Program-made: the position numbers and the translations under genes
The notes under the pieces: model-generated
Seen by the model: the letters and a program-made list of their open reading frames with translations, nothing else
Told to the model about the DNA's origin: nothing
Databases searched by the model: none
Shown here: in pieces, positions 51,553 through 58,544 of the stretch
How positions within the stretch are numbered: position 1 is the stretch's first letter
Layout: each line of letters opens with the position of its first letter
Origin: Pseudomonadota bacterium
Lineage (GTDB): Bacteria; Pseudomonadota; Gammaproteobacteria; Burkholderiales; Burkholderiaceae_C
Assembly (NCBI GenBank): GCA_018241225.1
Contig: JAFEEG010000001.1
Span: forward strand, 248,001-312,000
Direction: 5' to 3'
DNA length: 64,000 nt

Positions 51553-52824
51553 ATGCTCAAGAGAATCGTCTTCACCCTGATCGGCCTGGCCCTGCTGCTG
51601 GCCCTGGCCTTCCTGGCGCTGGTCGCGCTCAACCTGCGCGGCGAAGACAAGCTGCCGCCCACGCCCACGCCTTTCGAAAGCACCCAGAGCATGGTCGAGC
51701 GCGGCCGCTACCTGGCGCTGGCCGGCAACTGCGCCGGCTGCCACACCACACGCGGCGGCACACCCTACGCCGGAGGGCTGGGCATCGGCACGCCGTTCGG
51801 CACCATCTATTCGAGCAATCTCACGCCCGATGCGACGAATGGCATCGGCAGCTGGAGCGTGGACCACTTCTGGCGGGCCATGCACAACGGCCGCTCGAAG
51901 GAAGGGCGGCTGCTCTACCCGGCATTCCCCTATCCGAGCTTCACCAAGCTCACGCGCGAGGATTCGGACGCGCTCTACGCCTACCTGCGCACGGTGCCGC
52001 CCTCGGGCGAAGCCAACGTGCGGCACGCCCTGCGCTTTCCATACAACACACAGCTGGCGCTGGGGGTGTGGCGCGCCCTGTCCTTCAAGCCGGGCGTGTT
52101 CGAGCACGAGCCTGCCAAGTCCGCCGAGTGGAATCGCGGCGCGTACCTGGTGGAAGGCGCCGGGCATTGCATTGCGTGCCACGGCGCCCGCAACTCGCTG
52201 GGTGCCACGCAAGACCAACTCGGCTTGTCCGGCGGATTGATCCCGGGCGAGAACTGGTATGCGCCTGCGCTCAATGCACCCGACGAGGCCGGCGTTGGCA
52301 CCTGGACCTCCGAACAGGTCGTGGCGCTGCTGAAGAACGGAACATCAGCGCGCGGCTCGGTCATGGGGCCCATGGCCGACGTGGTCTGGGGCAGCATCCA
52401 GCACCTGAGCGATGAGGACTTGAACGCCATTGCGCTGTACCTGCGCCAATTGCCGCAGACGCCCGTGCCCGCCAAGCCGCCCGGACCGCTGGCGCGCGAC
52501 CCGGTGGTCATGGCGCGCGGCAGCACCATCTACGACCAGCGCTGCGCCTACTGCCACGGCGAAAAGGGCGAAGGCGCCACGGGAGCCTATCCGCCGCTGG
52601 CCGGCAATCGCGCGGTCAACATGGAGACGCCGGTCAATCTCGTGCAGATCCTGCGCCACGGCGGCTTCCTGCCTACCACGGCGGGCAACCCAAGACCCTA
52701 CGGCATGCCGCCGTTCGGTTCGGTGCTGGACGATCAGGAAATTGCCGCGGTGCTGACCTACGTGCGAGGCTCCTGGGGCAATGACGCACCGCCAGTGAGC
52801 ATGGCAGATGCAATGCGGCGCTGA
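51553..52824 (+). CDS. Trihaem c-type cytochrome (alcohol/gluconate dehydrogenase cytochrome subunit type)
   Basis: This 423-residue cytochrome has an N-terminal membrane anchor (IVFTLIGLALLLALAFLALVAL) and three haem sites: CAGCHTTRG, CIACHGARN and CAYCHGEKG. The arrangement with three c-type domains of about 110-130 residues is that of cytochrome subunits of membrane-bound gluconate, alcohol or sorbitol dehydrogenases, where it passes electrons to ubiquinone. The matching dehydrogenase and small subunit are not adjacent. I prefer the ATG at 51553; a GTG at 51547 is also in frame. Confidence 0.88.
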   Translation: MLKRIVFTLIGLALLLALAFLALVALNLRGEDKLPPTPTPFESTQSMVERGRYLALAGNCAGCHTTRGGTPYAGGLGIGTPFGTIYSSNLTPDATNGIGSWSVDHFWRAMHNGRSKEGRLLYPAFPYPSFTKLTREDSDALYAYLRTVPPSGEANVRHALRFPYNTQLALGVWRALSFKPGVFEHEPAKSAEWNRGAYLVEGAGHCIACHGARNSLGATQDQLGLSGGLIPGENWYAPALNAPDEAGVGTWTSEQVVALLKNGTSARGSVMGPMADVVWGSIQHLSDEDLNAIALYLRQLPQTPVPAKPPGPLARDPVVMARGSTIYDQRCAYCHGEKGEGATGAYPPLAGNRAVNMETPVNLVQILRHGGFLPTTAGNPRPYGMPPFGSVLDDQEIAAVLTYVRGSWGNDAPPVSMADAMRR

Positions 52825-52839
52825 GGGCCGCGCAGCAAG

Positions 52840-53766
52840 TCAATAGGCGCCTGGCGGCGCCTCGGCCCCCATGCGTCGATACCGCGCAGCCGCCAGCCAA
52901 TGGCCCAGTGGCGCCTTGAGCGCATCCACTGCTTCGGACTGGCCCGGATACGCCGGCGACATGCCTATGCGCCGCATGATCCGATTGAACTGATGCACCC
53001 GCGCGATCCGGCGGGTGACCGAGGTGTAGAAATTGACGCCCAGCGAGATCGAGATGCCGTCGCCTGGCTTGACCCAACTCGTGTCGGTGCGGGTCATGTG
53101 CGGCGACGTGGATGGGAAATACACGCCGTCGCCGGGCTCCGTGTTGAACTCGCGGCTGCGTGCACGGAAGGACTCCTGGTAAGGCGTCTGGTCGCCACCG
53201 GCAATGAAGTTCTCGACAGCGGCTGCGGGAATGACTTCGCGGTCGGTGTTGTCCCACACGTACATGGTCTTGCGCCCGCGCAATTGCAGCCAGAAATTGT
53301 TCTCGCGGTCGATGTGAAATGGCGTGATCGAAGGCGGCGCGGAAATGAAGATGAAGCCGGTCACCAGAAAGATGCCGGGCTGCTCCGGCTCGATCACAGG
53401 TCGAAGATCATCGACGATGCGAGTCAATGCCGCTTGATAGCGCGGAATAGTCTGCACGTTGTAGAGCGCTAGCCATGAGCCTGGCTCTTCCATTCGCGCG
53501 AAGGTCTCGTCGACCGACAAGCCCTGGGGATGCGTTGGCTGATGCTGGAAGGCCGATCCCGGTGTGGCGCCGGGGCGCTGAAAACGGCACTGGCCGGTAG
53601 GCATCAGCTCGTTGCCAAGCTCTTGCAATGCGGACAGCTGGAACAGCGGGTGCTCGTTGATGTTGTGCCGCAGCGGACTCATGCGCCGCGTGCTGAAACT
53701 TGCCGGGTCGGCGGGCCATACCCGATAGGGCGAAACACCTTGCTGCTCTGCACTGATGCTCTTCAT
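52840..53766 (-). CDS. JmjC-like cupin domain protein
   Basis: This 308-residue protein has a cupin/JmjC core: ITPFHIDRENNFWLQLRGRKTMYVWD, with the HxD iron pair in FHID and a later histidine in PSTSPHMTRTD. These residues are those of 2-oxoglutarate- and Fe(II)-dependent hydroxylases (cupin_8-like). The target is unknown; relatives hydroxylate proteins or RNA-linked residues. The ATG at 53766 is preceded by AGGAG; a TTG at 53772 is the alternative. It ends 15 bases from the trihaem cytochrome stop, and its own upstream region ends at the tRNA-Asp fragment, so it is the last chromosomal gene before the element. Confidence 0.82.
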   Translation of the reverse strand: MKSISAEQQGVSPYRVWPADPASFSTRRMSPLRHNINEHPLFQLSALQELGNELMPTGQCRFQRPGATPGSAFQHQPTHPQGLSVDETFARMEEPGSWLALYNVQTIPRYQAALTRIVDDLRPVIEPEQPGIFLVTGFIFISAPPSITPFHIDRENNFWLQLRGRKTMYVWDNTDREVIPAAAVENFIAGGDQTPYQESFRARSREFNTEPGDGVYFPSTSPHMTRTDTSWVKPGDGISISLGVNFYTSVTRRIARVHQFNRIMRRIGMSPAYPGQSEAVDALKAPLGHWLAAARYRRMGAEAPPGAY

Positions 53767-53873
53767 CGGCAACTCCTCGGTAGCCCGTCGACATGTAGAA
53801 CAAACGTATCACATGTGTCGCCGAATGGAAATCGCCCAAGCGAGGTATGCGCCGCTGGCCGGCGCACAAAACA

Positions 53874-53899
53874 AAAAAGCCACCCGAAGGTGGCTTTTT
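53874..53899. terminator. Strong hairpin terminator (former tRNA-Asp terminator)
   Basis: AAAAAGCCACC (53874-53884) and GGTGGCTTTTT (53889-53899) form a perfect 11-base stem with a CGAA loop; both flanks supply a T-run, so it works in either direction. It lies 22 bases beyond the CCA end of the minus-strand tRNA-Asp fragment and is the tRNA's own downstream terminator. Confidence 0.85.
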
Positions 53900-53920
53900 C
53901 GATTGGGGTAACCCAATTAC

Positions 53921-53935
53921 TTGGCGGAGTGGACG
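53921..53935. repeat. 15-bp direct repeat, left copy (tRNA-Asp 3' end, att core candidate)
   Basis: TTGGCGGAGTGGACG is identical to 58910-58924. On the minus strand it is the last 14 bases of tRNA-Asp, CCA included, plus one base. It is the probable crossover core of the integrative element. Confidence 0.75.
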
Positions 53936-53971
53936 GGACTCGAAGCCGCGACCCCCGGCGTGACAGGCCGG
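53922..53971 (-). tRNA. tRNA-Asp (GTC) 3' fragment, non-functional
   Basis: The 50 bases contain the anticodon stem and loop (CCGGC-CTGTCAC-GCCGG, anticodon GTC), variable loop, T-arm, acceptor 3' strand and encoded CCA of a bacterial tRNA-Asp on the minus strand. The D-arm and the 5' acceptor strand are missing: similarity stops at 53971. In the T-stem a C replaces the expected G, which breaks one pair. It is an integration scar; the functional gene must lie elsewhere. Confidence 0.85.
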
Positions 53972-54009
53972 GACTAGAAGTAAGCAACGGTGCGGCATTT
54001 CCGCTGCTT

Positions 54010-54026
54010 TCATATTCCAAAGATCG
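54010..54026. repeat. 17-bp direct repeat, left copy
   Basis: TCATATTCCAAAGATCG is identical to 58830-58846. A shorter match, TATTCCAAAG, lies at 54066-54075. Repeats inside each end of an integrated phage, about 75-90 bases from the core, are placed like integrase arm sites. Confidence 0.6.
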
Positions 54027-54091
54027 CGCAAGGGGCCACGCATTCATGCGGGTTGCCAGACCCCTTATTCCAAAGTTTGGATGCCTGAAAG

Positions 54092-54107
54092 CTGTATGCT
54101 CATCCAG
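54092..54107 (+). promoter_or_regulatory. LexA-like box
   Basis: CTGTATGCTCATCCAG fits the CTG-N10-CAG form of LexA sites in gamma- and betaproteobacteria, with one mismatch to CTGT-N8-ACAG. It directly precedes, and by one base overlaps, the GTG of a small gene. If real, that gene would be induced by DNA damage, as phage-borne genes often are. Confidence 0.45.
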
Positions 54108-54403
54108 TGTTCTGCACCGTCTACCAACTGCGCCGCAACGGCCAGCGCCTATCCCCTGCCGAGGTCAAAAAGACCGAGGCCAAGGGCAATCTGAGCTTCG
54201 GCAAGCGCGGAGGCCACCCGGTGACGGACGCCAGGCTCAGCGACAACGAGGGCACCGAATTCCTGGTGCTCGAGCACGCCATGCTGCAGAAGATCGAGAA
54301 AGGCGGCCTGCTGTTCAAGGGCCTGGAGCGGGTCGGCTACAACGAGCACGTCCGGCAGGGGTGGTGGTGCGTGCCGGAGGCTAGAGTTTCGATACAGGAG
54401 TGA
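54107..54403 (+). CDS. Small hypothetical protein (98 aa) with an upstream LexA-like box
   Basis: The predicted 98-residue protein is basic and mixed (it begins FCTVYQLRRNGQRLSPAEV, and ends GWWCVPEARVSIQE). No signal, membrane segment or motif is recognised. The GTG start at 54107 has no ribosome site and lies at the end of the LexA-like box; no alternative start upstream is in frame before a stop. I do not recognise the family. The frame has normal codon bias, so I think it real. Its place at the left end of the prophage, transcribed opposite to the lysis genes, fits an accessory gene. Confidence 0.55.
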   Translation: MFCTVYQLRRNGQRLSPAEVKKTEAKGNLSFGKRGGHPVTDARLSDNEGTEFLVLEHAMLQKIEKGGLLFKGLERVGYNEHVRQGWWCVPEARVSIQE

Positions 54404-54456
54404 CTGCCGCGGCCTGCCAATGCAAAATGCGCCCTAAAAATAAAGGGACTAGCTGA

Positions 54457-55563
54457 TTGATCGCTTCACTTCATGGTCTGCGCGGCATTGCTGCGCTCTT
54501 GGTTGTCCTGTTTCACTGGCGCGACCTAGTTGGCGACCCAGGTCGAGGCAATATCTTCTCCGGCGGCTACGCGGGCGTTGACCTGTTCTTTCTCATCTCC
54601 GGGTTCGTCATGGTGGTGACGACCTCGCGCGCTCAACGCGCATCTGTTGCGCCGTTCCTCGTGAGGCGACTGTTTCGCGTGCTGCCGCTTGCGACCTTTG
54701 CCACGATCCTGGCCTACAACATCTTGCCGGACGGATCATTCCGTCTACTCTGGCGCAGCTTGTTTTTTCTGCCGACAGACCCACAGGCCGCTGGGCCGTC
54801 CTATGGCTTCCCGCTGAATGCGCCGCAATGGTCGCTTGGGTATGAGCTGGTGTTCTATGCGATTTTCGCGGCGGCACTCTATCTGGCGCCCAAGTACCGG
54901 ACGTTGGTGGCGAGCGCAATCATCGTCACCCTGGTTGTCGGAGTGCAATTGATCTTCACAGGAGGCGTGTCAGTCAAGCCGCACATGCCCGCCGCCTCGA
55001 TCTTTGCTTTTGACGGTAGCGGAATCCTGGCGATGCTGGGCAACCCAATCACCTTGGAATTCATCGTCGGAATGGCTATCGGGGAGATGTTCCTCGCTCG
55101 CAGACCGCCCCTTAGCGTGGAGGCACTGCAGGCACTTGTAGTCGTCATGGTGCTGCTTTGTGTTGGAGCGTTGATTTCCGACTTCCCTGGCGGGTCGGGC
55201 CTATTGGGGTGGGGCGCGCTGATGGCACTGCTGCTCCTGGCACTGCTTTGGCATGAGCAGGCCGCTGGCGGACAAGGGCTGCCATGGGTCTTGAACAGTC
55301 TGGGAGACTGGTCATATTCGATCTACGTGTCCCACTCGCTTGTCGCGTGGAGTATCAGCAACTACTTCTGGGACACCCACATCTTTAAGGCAACAGGCGG
55401 GGTGAGTCGTCTGTGTTTGCTGCTGGCCGTGACCCTTGGCGTCAGCTACTTGCTGTTCACGTTGATCGAGACGCCAATGCTCCAGTTGGGCAAGAAACTC
55501 AGTGATCGAATCGCGCGCAAGGGGGTGAGCAATCGATCGGTTGCTGTGCCGGCTACTTCTTGA
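54457..55563 (+). CDS. Acyltransferase family 3 (O-antigen/exopolysaccharide O-acetylase type)
   Basis: This 368-residue protein has about 10 membrane helices and the family 3 N-terminus IASLHGLRGIAALLVVLFHWRD, with the catalytic histidine in LFHW (His20), then GYAGVDLFFLISGF. The family moves acetyl or succinyl groups onto surface sugars. TTG at 54457 is the start; a TGA stands just before it, and an AAAGGG site is upstream. Its position beside phage lysis and tail-fibre genes, in the opposite direction, matches lysogenic-conversion genes that alter O-antigen (for example oac of Shigella phages). The last 11 bases overlap the holin gene. Confidence 0.88.
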   Translation: MIASLHGLRGIAALLVVLFHWRDLVGDPGRGNIFSGGYAGVDLFFLISGFVMVVTTSRAQRASVAPFLVRRLFRVLPLATFATILAYNILPDGSFRLLWRSLFFLPTDPQAAGPSYGFPLNAPQWSLGYELVFYAIFAAALYLAPKYRTLVASAIIVTLVVGVQLIFTGGVSVKPHMPAASIFAFDGSGILAMLGNPITLEFIVGMAIGEMFLARRPPLSVEALQALVVVMVLLCVGALISDFPGGSGLLGWGALMALLLLALLWHEQAAGGQGLPWVLNSLGDWSYSIYVSHSLVAWSISNYFWDTHIFKATGGVSRLCLLLAVTLGVSYLLFTLIETPMLQLGKKLSDRIARKGVSNRSVAVPATS

Positions 55564-56086
55564 CCGGCGCCGACTGAGCTAGCAGGTCGGTCCTACGGGC
55601 GCTCTCACGGGTAGTCCCGAACCAGAACGCCAGCACCGAACCCCAGGCCGTGGTCAGGGATCCGAGCATCATCAGCGCCACCTGCGAATCGGCCACCACC
55701 AGCCACTTTGTCATCATGCCGGCGAGGGTTCCAAAGTAGCCCACGGTCACGAGGTAGCTCAGGATGGCAGGGACTGGCGAATGGCCGGATATCTGCATCT
55801 CCCGGGCGCTCTTGCGGTCTTCCATGGCGGTCTGGTCGCGGGCCTGTTCGATCCTGGCCATTTCAACCGCCAACTGCTGCTCACCAGCTTTGAGGGCAAC
55901 GATCTGCTCCCCTGAAAGCTTGCCCGAAGAGAACGACTCCGCAAGCTCTTCTTCGGTGGCGTCCTTCTTACCTAGCAGCACATCGGCCAGGATCTTGACA
56001 CCGAGGCCGGCAGCGGGAGTGCCGAACGTGGCAGCGATGCCAGGGGCAACAGTACGAACAAGCTCTTTCCAATCGAAATCAGCCAT
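55553..56086 (-). CDS. Phage holin, 3TM (GTA holin) type
   Basis: This 177-residue protein has an N-terminal hydrophobic segment (GIAATFGTPAAGLGVKILADVLLG), a charged helix in the middle (LKAGEQQLAVEMARIEQARDQTAMEDRKSAR), and two C-terminal membrane helices (AILSYLVTVGYFGTLAGMM and ALMMLGSLTTAWGSVLAFWFG). This is the layout of the GTA_holin_3TM family, which makes holes that release the lysozyme. The start ATG at 56086 follows a small ORF that overlaps it. It is next to a GH108 lysozyme gene, as expected of a lysis cassette. Confidence 0.85.
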   Translation of the reverse strand: MADFDWKELVRTVAPGIAATFGTPAAGLGVKILADVLLGKKDATEEELAESFSSGKLSGEQIVALKAGEQQLAVEMARIEQARDQTAMEDRKSAREMQISGHSPVPAILSYLVTVGYFGTLAGMMTKWLVVADSQVALMMLGSLTTAWGSVLAFWFGTTRESARRTDLLAQSAPVKK

Positions 56087-56159
56087 GGGATCTCCCGAAC
56101 ACAAACCAGAGCATCACCGCCAAGGTGGCGAGAAGAAAGAGGCCGAGACGCCAGTTCAT
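56079..56159 (-). CDS. Small membrane protein in the lysis cassette (26 aa)
   Basis: An ATG at 56159 opens a 26-codon frame, MNWRLGLFLLATLAVMLWFV..., one hydrophobic helix after a short basic N-terminus, ending in a TGA that overlaps the holin start by 8 bases. A GGAAG site precedes the ATG. The frame also extends upstream through GTG codons to just after the lysozyme stop. Such small overlapping membrane peptides are common in phage lysis units, but this one could be chance. Confidence 0.4.
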   Translation of the reverse strand: MNWRLGLFLLATLAVMLWFVFGRSHG

Positions 56160-56222
56160 CGCTTCCACGGGCACCGCCCAGTTGAGTGCCACGGCGAGCC
56201 GCAGAAGCAGCACCAGCGCTCG

Positions 56223-56705
56223 CTATGAGTCCTGAGCGCCATAGCGAAGATTTCCAGCCACCCGGCGCGCCCAGCCCCGTCCGAACGAATCCCATGTGGA
56301 CAGCTTCGTGTAGAACTCGATGCGCTCGGCATTGAAGAGCAACACCATGTCCGAAGGCTCGCGCCGGCCAATGGCCGTCAGCGTCATGGGGCCGATCACC
56401 CCATCGTCGGCCACACCAGCGGCGCGCTGAAGCCAGCGCACAGCATTGCCGATCCCGTGATTGACCGCGGCGTCCAGCGCTTGGAACGCGATGGCTGGGT
56501 GCAGTTTGTCGCCCTGCACGCGCTCCCAAAAATCACGCCGATAGATGTCGACGGCCTGCTGCCGGGTGAGATTGCGAATGTCCAGCGTAGGGTAGGAGCG
56601 CTTCGAGATTCCCCACTGAGTCTCGCCGCCAGGGTCGCGCGAGTCATTGATGTAGCCGCCTTCGTGGCCAAGGACACGCTCGATCAGGGCGTCAAAAGCG
56701 TTCAT
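56223..56705 (-). CDS. Phage endolysin, glycosyl hydrolase family 108
   Basis: This 160-residue peptidoglycan hydrolase has the GH108 N-terminal motif FDALIERVLGHEGGYINDSRDPGGETQWGISK-like (HEGGYINDSRDPGG, with the catalytic Glu15) and a C-terminal peptidoglycan-binding domain (GVADDGVIGPMTLTAI). It has no signal peptide, so release depends on the holin. Its start overlaps the upstream small holin-like gene by 4 bases. Confidence 0.92.
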   Translation of the reverse strand: MNAFDALIERVLGHEGGYINDSRDPGGETQWGISKRSYPTLDIRNLTRQQAVDIYRRDFWERVQGDKLHPAIAFQALDAAVNHGIGNAVRWLQRAAGVADDGVIGPMTLTAIGRREPSDMVLLFNAERIEFYTKLSTWDSFGRGWARRVAGNLRYGAQDS

Positions 56706-56926
56706 GGCTCTCCCCGCTCCGTTACGCGCCCTTCCGCCCACCGCTTGAGCTTTCGCCCCCACTCCGACTCTTCTCGCACCCACTTGCGCACGAGGTATGC
56801 GCATTGCAGGACGATGAAGAGCAGCGTTGCCAGGGCCACCGCGTTGTTTAGGGTAAAGACAGATGCTGCGATGCCCGGAGAGGCTTGTGCTGCGCTGATT
56901 GCGATGTCCTTCAATTCCTGGCTCAT
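56702..56926 (-). CDS. Small phage membrane protein (holin-like)
   Basis: This 74-residue protein has a single hydrophobic helix (NNAVALATLLFIVLQCAYLV) with a short neutral N-terminus and a strongly basic/charged C-terminus (RKWVREESEWGRKLKRWAEGR), as in class II holins or phage membrane lysis regulators. The start at 56926 is preceded by AGGAAA; an in-frame ATG lies at 56950. It is the first gene of the leftward lysis block. It could be a second holin, antiholin or an i-spanin-like protein. Confidence 0.7.
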   Translation of the reverse strand: MSQELKDIAISAAQASPGIAASVFTLNNAVALATLLFIVLQCAYLVRKWVREESEWGRKLKRWAEGRVTERGEP

Positions 56927-56989
56927 GCGGTGCTTTCCTGTGAATTGCATACGGCCCCCTTCATGGCTGGCCTAACCTCGATGGGGTCA

Positions 56990-57201
56990 TTACGCGTACT
57001 CCCGAACAATCACGCAGGCACCGCCACCTACGAAGCCTGTCTTGGCCGCCACACTGGGGTTGCTGAAGACCGCACCACCGCCAAAGCCATAACCGACGCC
57101 GTATTGCCCGACGGGGGCCGGAACAACTACTGGCGAGTTGCCGATGACAGATGAGGAAGAATTGCCAAGACCGGCGAAGCCAAAGTCCGCGCCAGTGGGG
57201 G
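56990..57201 (-). pseudogene. C-terminal end of the tail-fibre gene in the -1 frame
   Basis: After the G5C6 run at 57197-57207 (minus strand GGGGGCCCCCC), the glycine-rich sequence of the tail fibre continues in another frame: TGADFGFAGLGN..., then a Gly-rich stretch and the typical ending GGACVIVREYA before TAA at 56990. Joining the two frames needs one base less or one base more. The whole protein would be about 390 residues. Confidence 0.7.
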
Positions 57202-58158
57202 GCCCCCAGTGGTCCCGCCAGAAGCGATGAAGTTCGTGCCCGTCGCGCCCAGCGCTGCACCAGAGCCACCACCACCCGGAACGGTAAGGGCGCCGCCGAA
57301 TGCGGAAATACCGCCAGAACCGCCACCACCGCCACCGAGCGCGCCTGCAGCCCCACCCGTGCCCACAGTGATCGTTGCCCCCACGAAGCCAGACCGAAAA
57401 ATGCGCTTGCCCCAAGAGCCGGCCGCACCGTTGCCGCTGATCGCCAATTGGCTTGCGCTCGTCGCTGCGGTCCCGGCACTACCGCCCCCCGCCCCTTGAA
57501 TTTCAACCTCAATCCAGGTCGTTCCAGGAGTCGGCGTGTAGACGGTCGCGCCCGGGATGGTGAAGTACCGGACGTTCAGCAGCAGCCCGGTCACGCTCGA
57601 GTTCTGAATCGAGATCAGCCCATAGGACACCTGCGACAGGCCCGAATCCAGCGCCCCCGAGTCGTTGCGCACCGTGATTGTGGTGTTTGGGGCCACGTAG
57701 GCAGAACTGGCAATCGTGCTGTAGACCGTCCCGCCCGTGTTCGTGGTCTTGACCCGACGACTGGCCTGGAAGATCTGCGTCTGATCCCCCGCCACCGTGA
57801 ACGACGTTGCGCTGACGTAGGTGGGGGCTCCAGGGAATAGAACCCACTGGTCAAAGCCAGCGGTCAAGTCGTTGATCCCCTGAACGTTGTCGATGGTGCG
57901 TTGCACGACACCGGTCGAATCCTTGATGACGAACTTGTAGGTGAAGCCACCTAGGAGCCATACCGCGCCCTGGTTGTTCACACCCAAGGTGTTCAGAACG
58001 ATGGGCCAGGTATTGGGACTCAGCCCGGCCTGGTCGCTGTAGGTCGTGGCGGGGGTTGAACTGCCGGCGAGATACACCTCAATGGTTCCGCCAGAAAGCG
58101 GCGCGCCATTCGAGTTTTCTTGCTGGTCATTGATGATTGGTGCAAGGAAGTTGGCCAT
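57127..58158 (-). CDS. Phage tail fibre protein, glycine-rich C-terminus (frameshifted)
   Basis: The 343-residue main frame has the N-terminal NFLAPIINDQQENSNGAPLSGGTIEVYLAGSS-type start of podo- and siphovirus tail fibres (GAPLSGGTIEVYLAGSS is the key phrase), a beta-rich middle, then WIEVEIQGAGGGSAGTA and Gly-rich repeats from about residue 225. It ends in an odd non-glycine stretch (LARTLASPVLAILPHLSS) after a run of G and C at 57197-57207. The real C-terminus lies in the next frame, to 56990. Tail fibres bind the host surface, so loss of the tip would abolish binding. The start ATG is at 58158. Confidence 0.8.
   Translation of the reverse strand: MANFLAPIINDQQENSNGAPLSGGTIEVYLAGSSTPATTYSDQAGLSPNTWPIVLNTLGVNNQGAVWLLGGFTYKFVIKDSTGVVQRTIDNVQGINDLTAGFDQWVLFPGAPTYVSATSFTVAGDQTQIFQASRRVKTTNTGGTVYSTIASSAYVAPNTTITVRNDSGALDSGLSQVSYGLISIQNSSVTGLLLNVRYFTIPGATVYTPTPGTTWIEVEIQGAGGGSAGTAATSASQLAISGNGAAGSWGKRIFRSGFVGATITVGTGGAAGALGGGGGGSGGISAFGGALTVPGGGGSGAALGATGTNFIASGGTTGGPPLARTLASPVLAILPHLSSATRQ
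57197..57207 (-). other. G5-6/C5-6 slippery run in the tail-fibre gene
   Basis: The plus strand shows six G then five C. On the minus strand the codons GGG GGC CCC CCA can slip back one base to restore the glycine-rich frame (C CCC CCA). It may be a real frameshift mutation, a phase-variable tract, programmed slippage or a sequencing error. Confidence 0.6.
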
Positions 58159-58174
58159 GGTCCAGACGCAAAAA

Positions 58175-58193
58175 AGGCCGCTCTAGGCGGCCT
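58175..58193 (-). terminator. Hairpin terminator upstream of the tail-fibre gene
   Basis: AGGCCGC (58175-58181) pairs with GCGGCCT (58187-58193) across 5 bases, and a run of A follows on the plus strand, so the minus strand has a T-run. It would end the transcript of the truncated virion gene to the right, 17 bases before the tail-fibre start. Confidence 0.65.
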
Positions 58194-58209
58194 GGTGGCA
58201 AAATGGGGG

Positions 58210-58362
58210 ATGGAGTTCACCGACTACATGTGGCTAAAGCTCATCGGCTTGGTGCTGCTCGCGTTCTTTGGGAATTTCTTCTACACGCTGTTCACCGGTC
58301 GTTCGCTAGAAGAGGAGCGGACCGATAGCCCTGCATCAAGAGGTTCTGGGTCTCGGGGCTGA
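58210..58362 (+). CDS. Small membrane protein, hypothetical (50 aa)
   Basis: An ATG at 58210 preceded by a G-run opens a 50-codon frame beginning MEFTDYMWLKLIGLVLLAFF, one hydrophobic helix, then LEEERTD and a Ser/Gly-rich end. It runs opposite to the phage structural genes and overlaps the end of the truncated virion gene. It may be a phage accessory gene or chance; I do not recognise a family. Confidence 0.4.
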   Translation: MEFTDYMWLKLIGLVLLAFFGNFFYTLFTGRSLEEERTDSPASRGSGSRG

Positions 58363-58537
58363 TCCGGACAACAGAGGGCGAACGGGCCAAGCGGTTCTGA
58401 ACGACCGGCGATAGAGCCGCGGCCCGAGCCGCTGGCCGAGCCACCAGCCCCAACGCCCCAAGGGGGCTCCCCGTCGCAGCAGAGATGCCACCAGCGGTTA
58501 CCCAGTCGAGCGGGGACAACTGGGGCAGGCTACCCAT
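58292..58537 (-). pseudogene. Truncated phage virion gene, C-terminal fragment
   Basis: The last 81 codons of a minus-strand gene (first Met of the frame at 58537) read LDWVTAGGISAATGSPLGALGLVARPAARAAALSP in style, ending RSAPLLANDR before TGA at 58292. The small-residue-rich pattern resembles the C-terminus of phage internal or structural proteins. The N-terminal part is gone: at about 58540 the sequence becomes the C-terminus of an integrase on the other strand. I cannot name the family. The frame continues further right only as the antisense of that integrase. Confidence 0.5.
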
Positions 58538-58544
58538 AGCCTCC

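Noticed and set aside
53791..53816. Two ACATGT blocks in the promoter region of the JmjC-like gene
   Set aside because: The inverted repeat CGACATGT/ACATGTGTCG is imperfect and unequal. It could be an operator but there is no candidate regulator nearby, so it is not listed as a feature.
54069..54100. A sigma-70 promoter for the 98-residue gene
   Set aside because: TTGGAT and TATGCT are only 12 bases apart, too close for a normal promoter.
57230..57480. Short tandem-like repeats suggesting a CRISPR or minisatellite
   Set aside because: They are glycine codons of the tail fibre, not spaced repeats with unique spacers.
57151..57840. A plus-strand frame opposite the tail-fibre gene
   Set aside because: Shadow of the glycine-rich tail fibre; no motif and no ribosome site.
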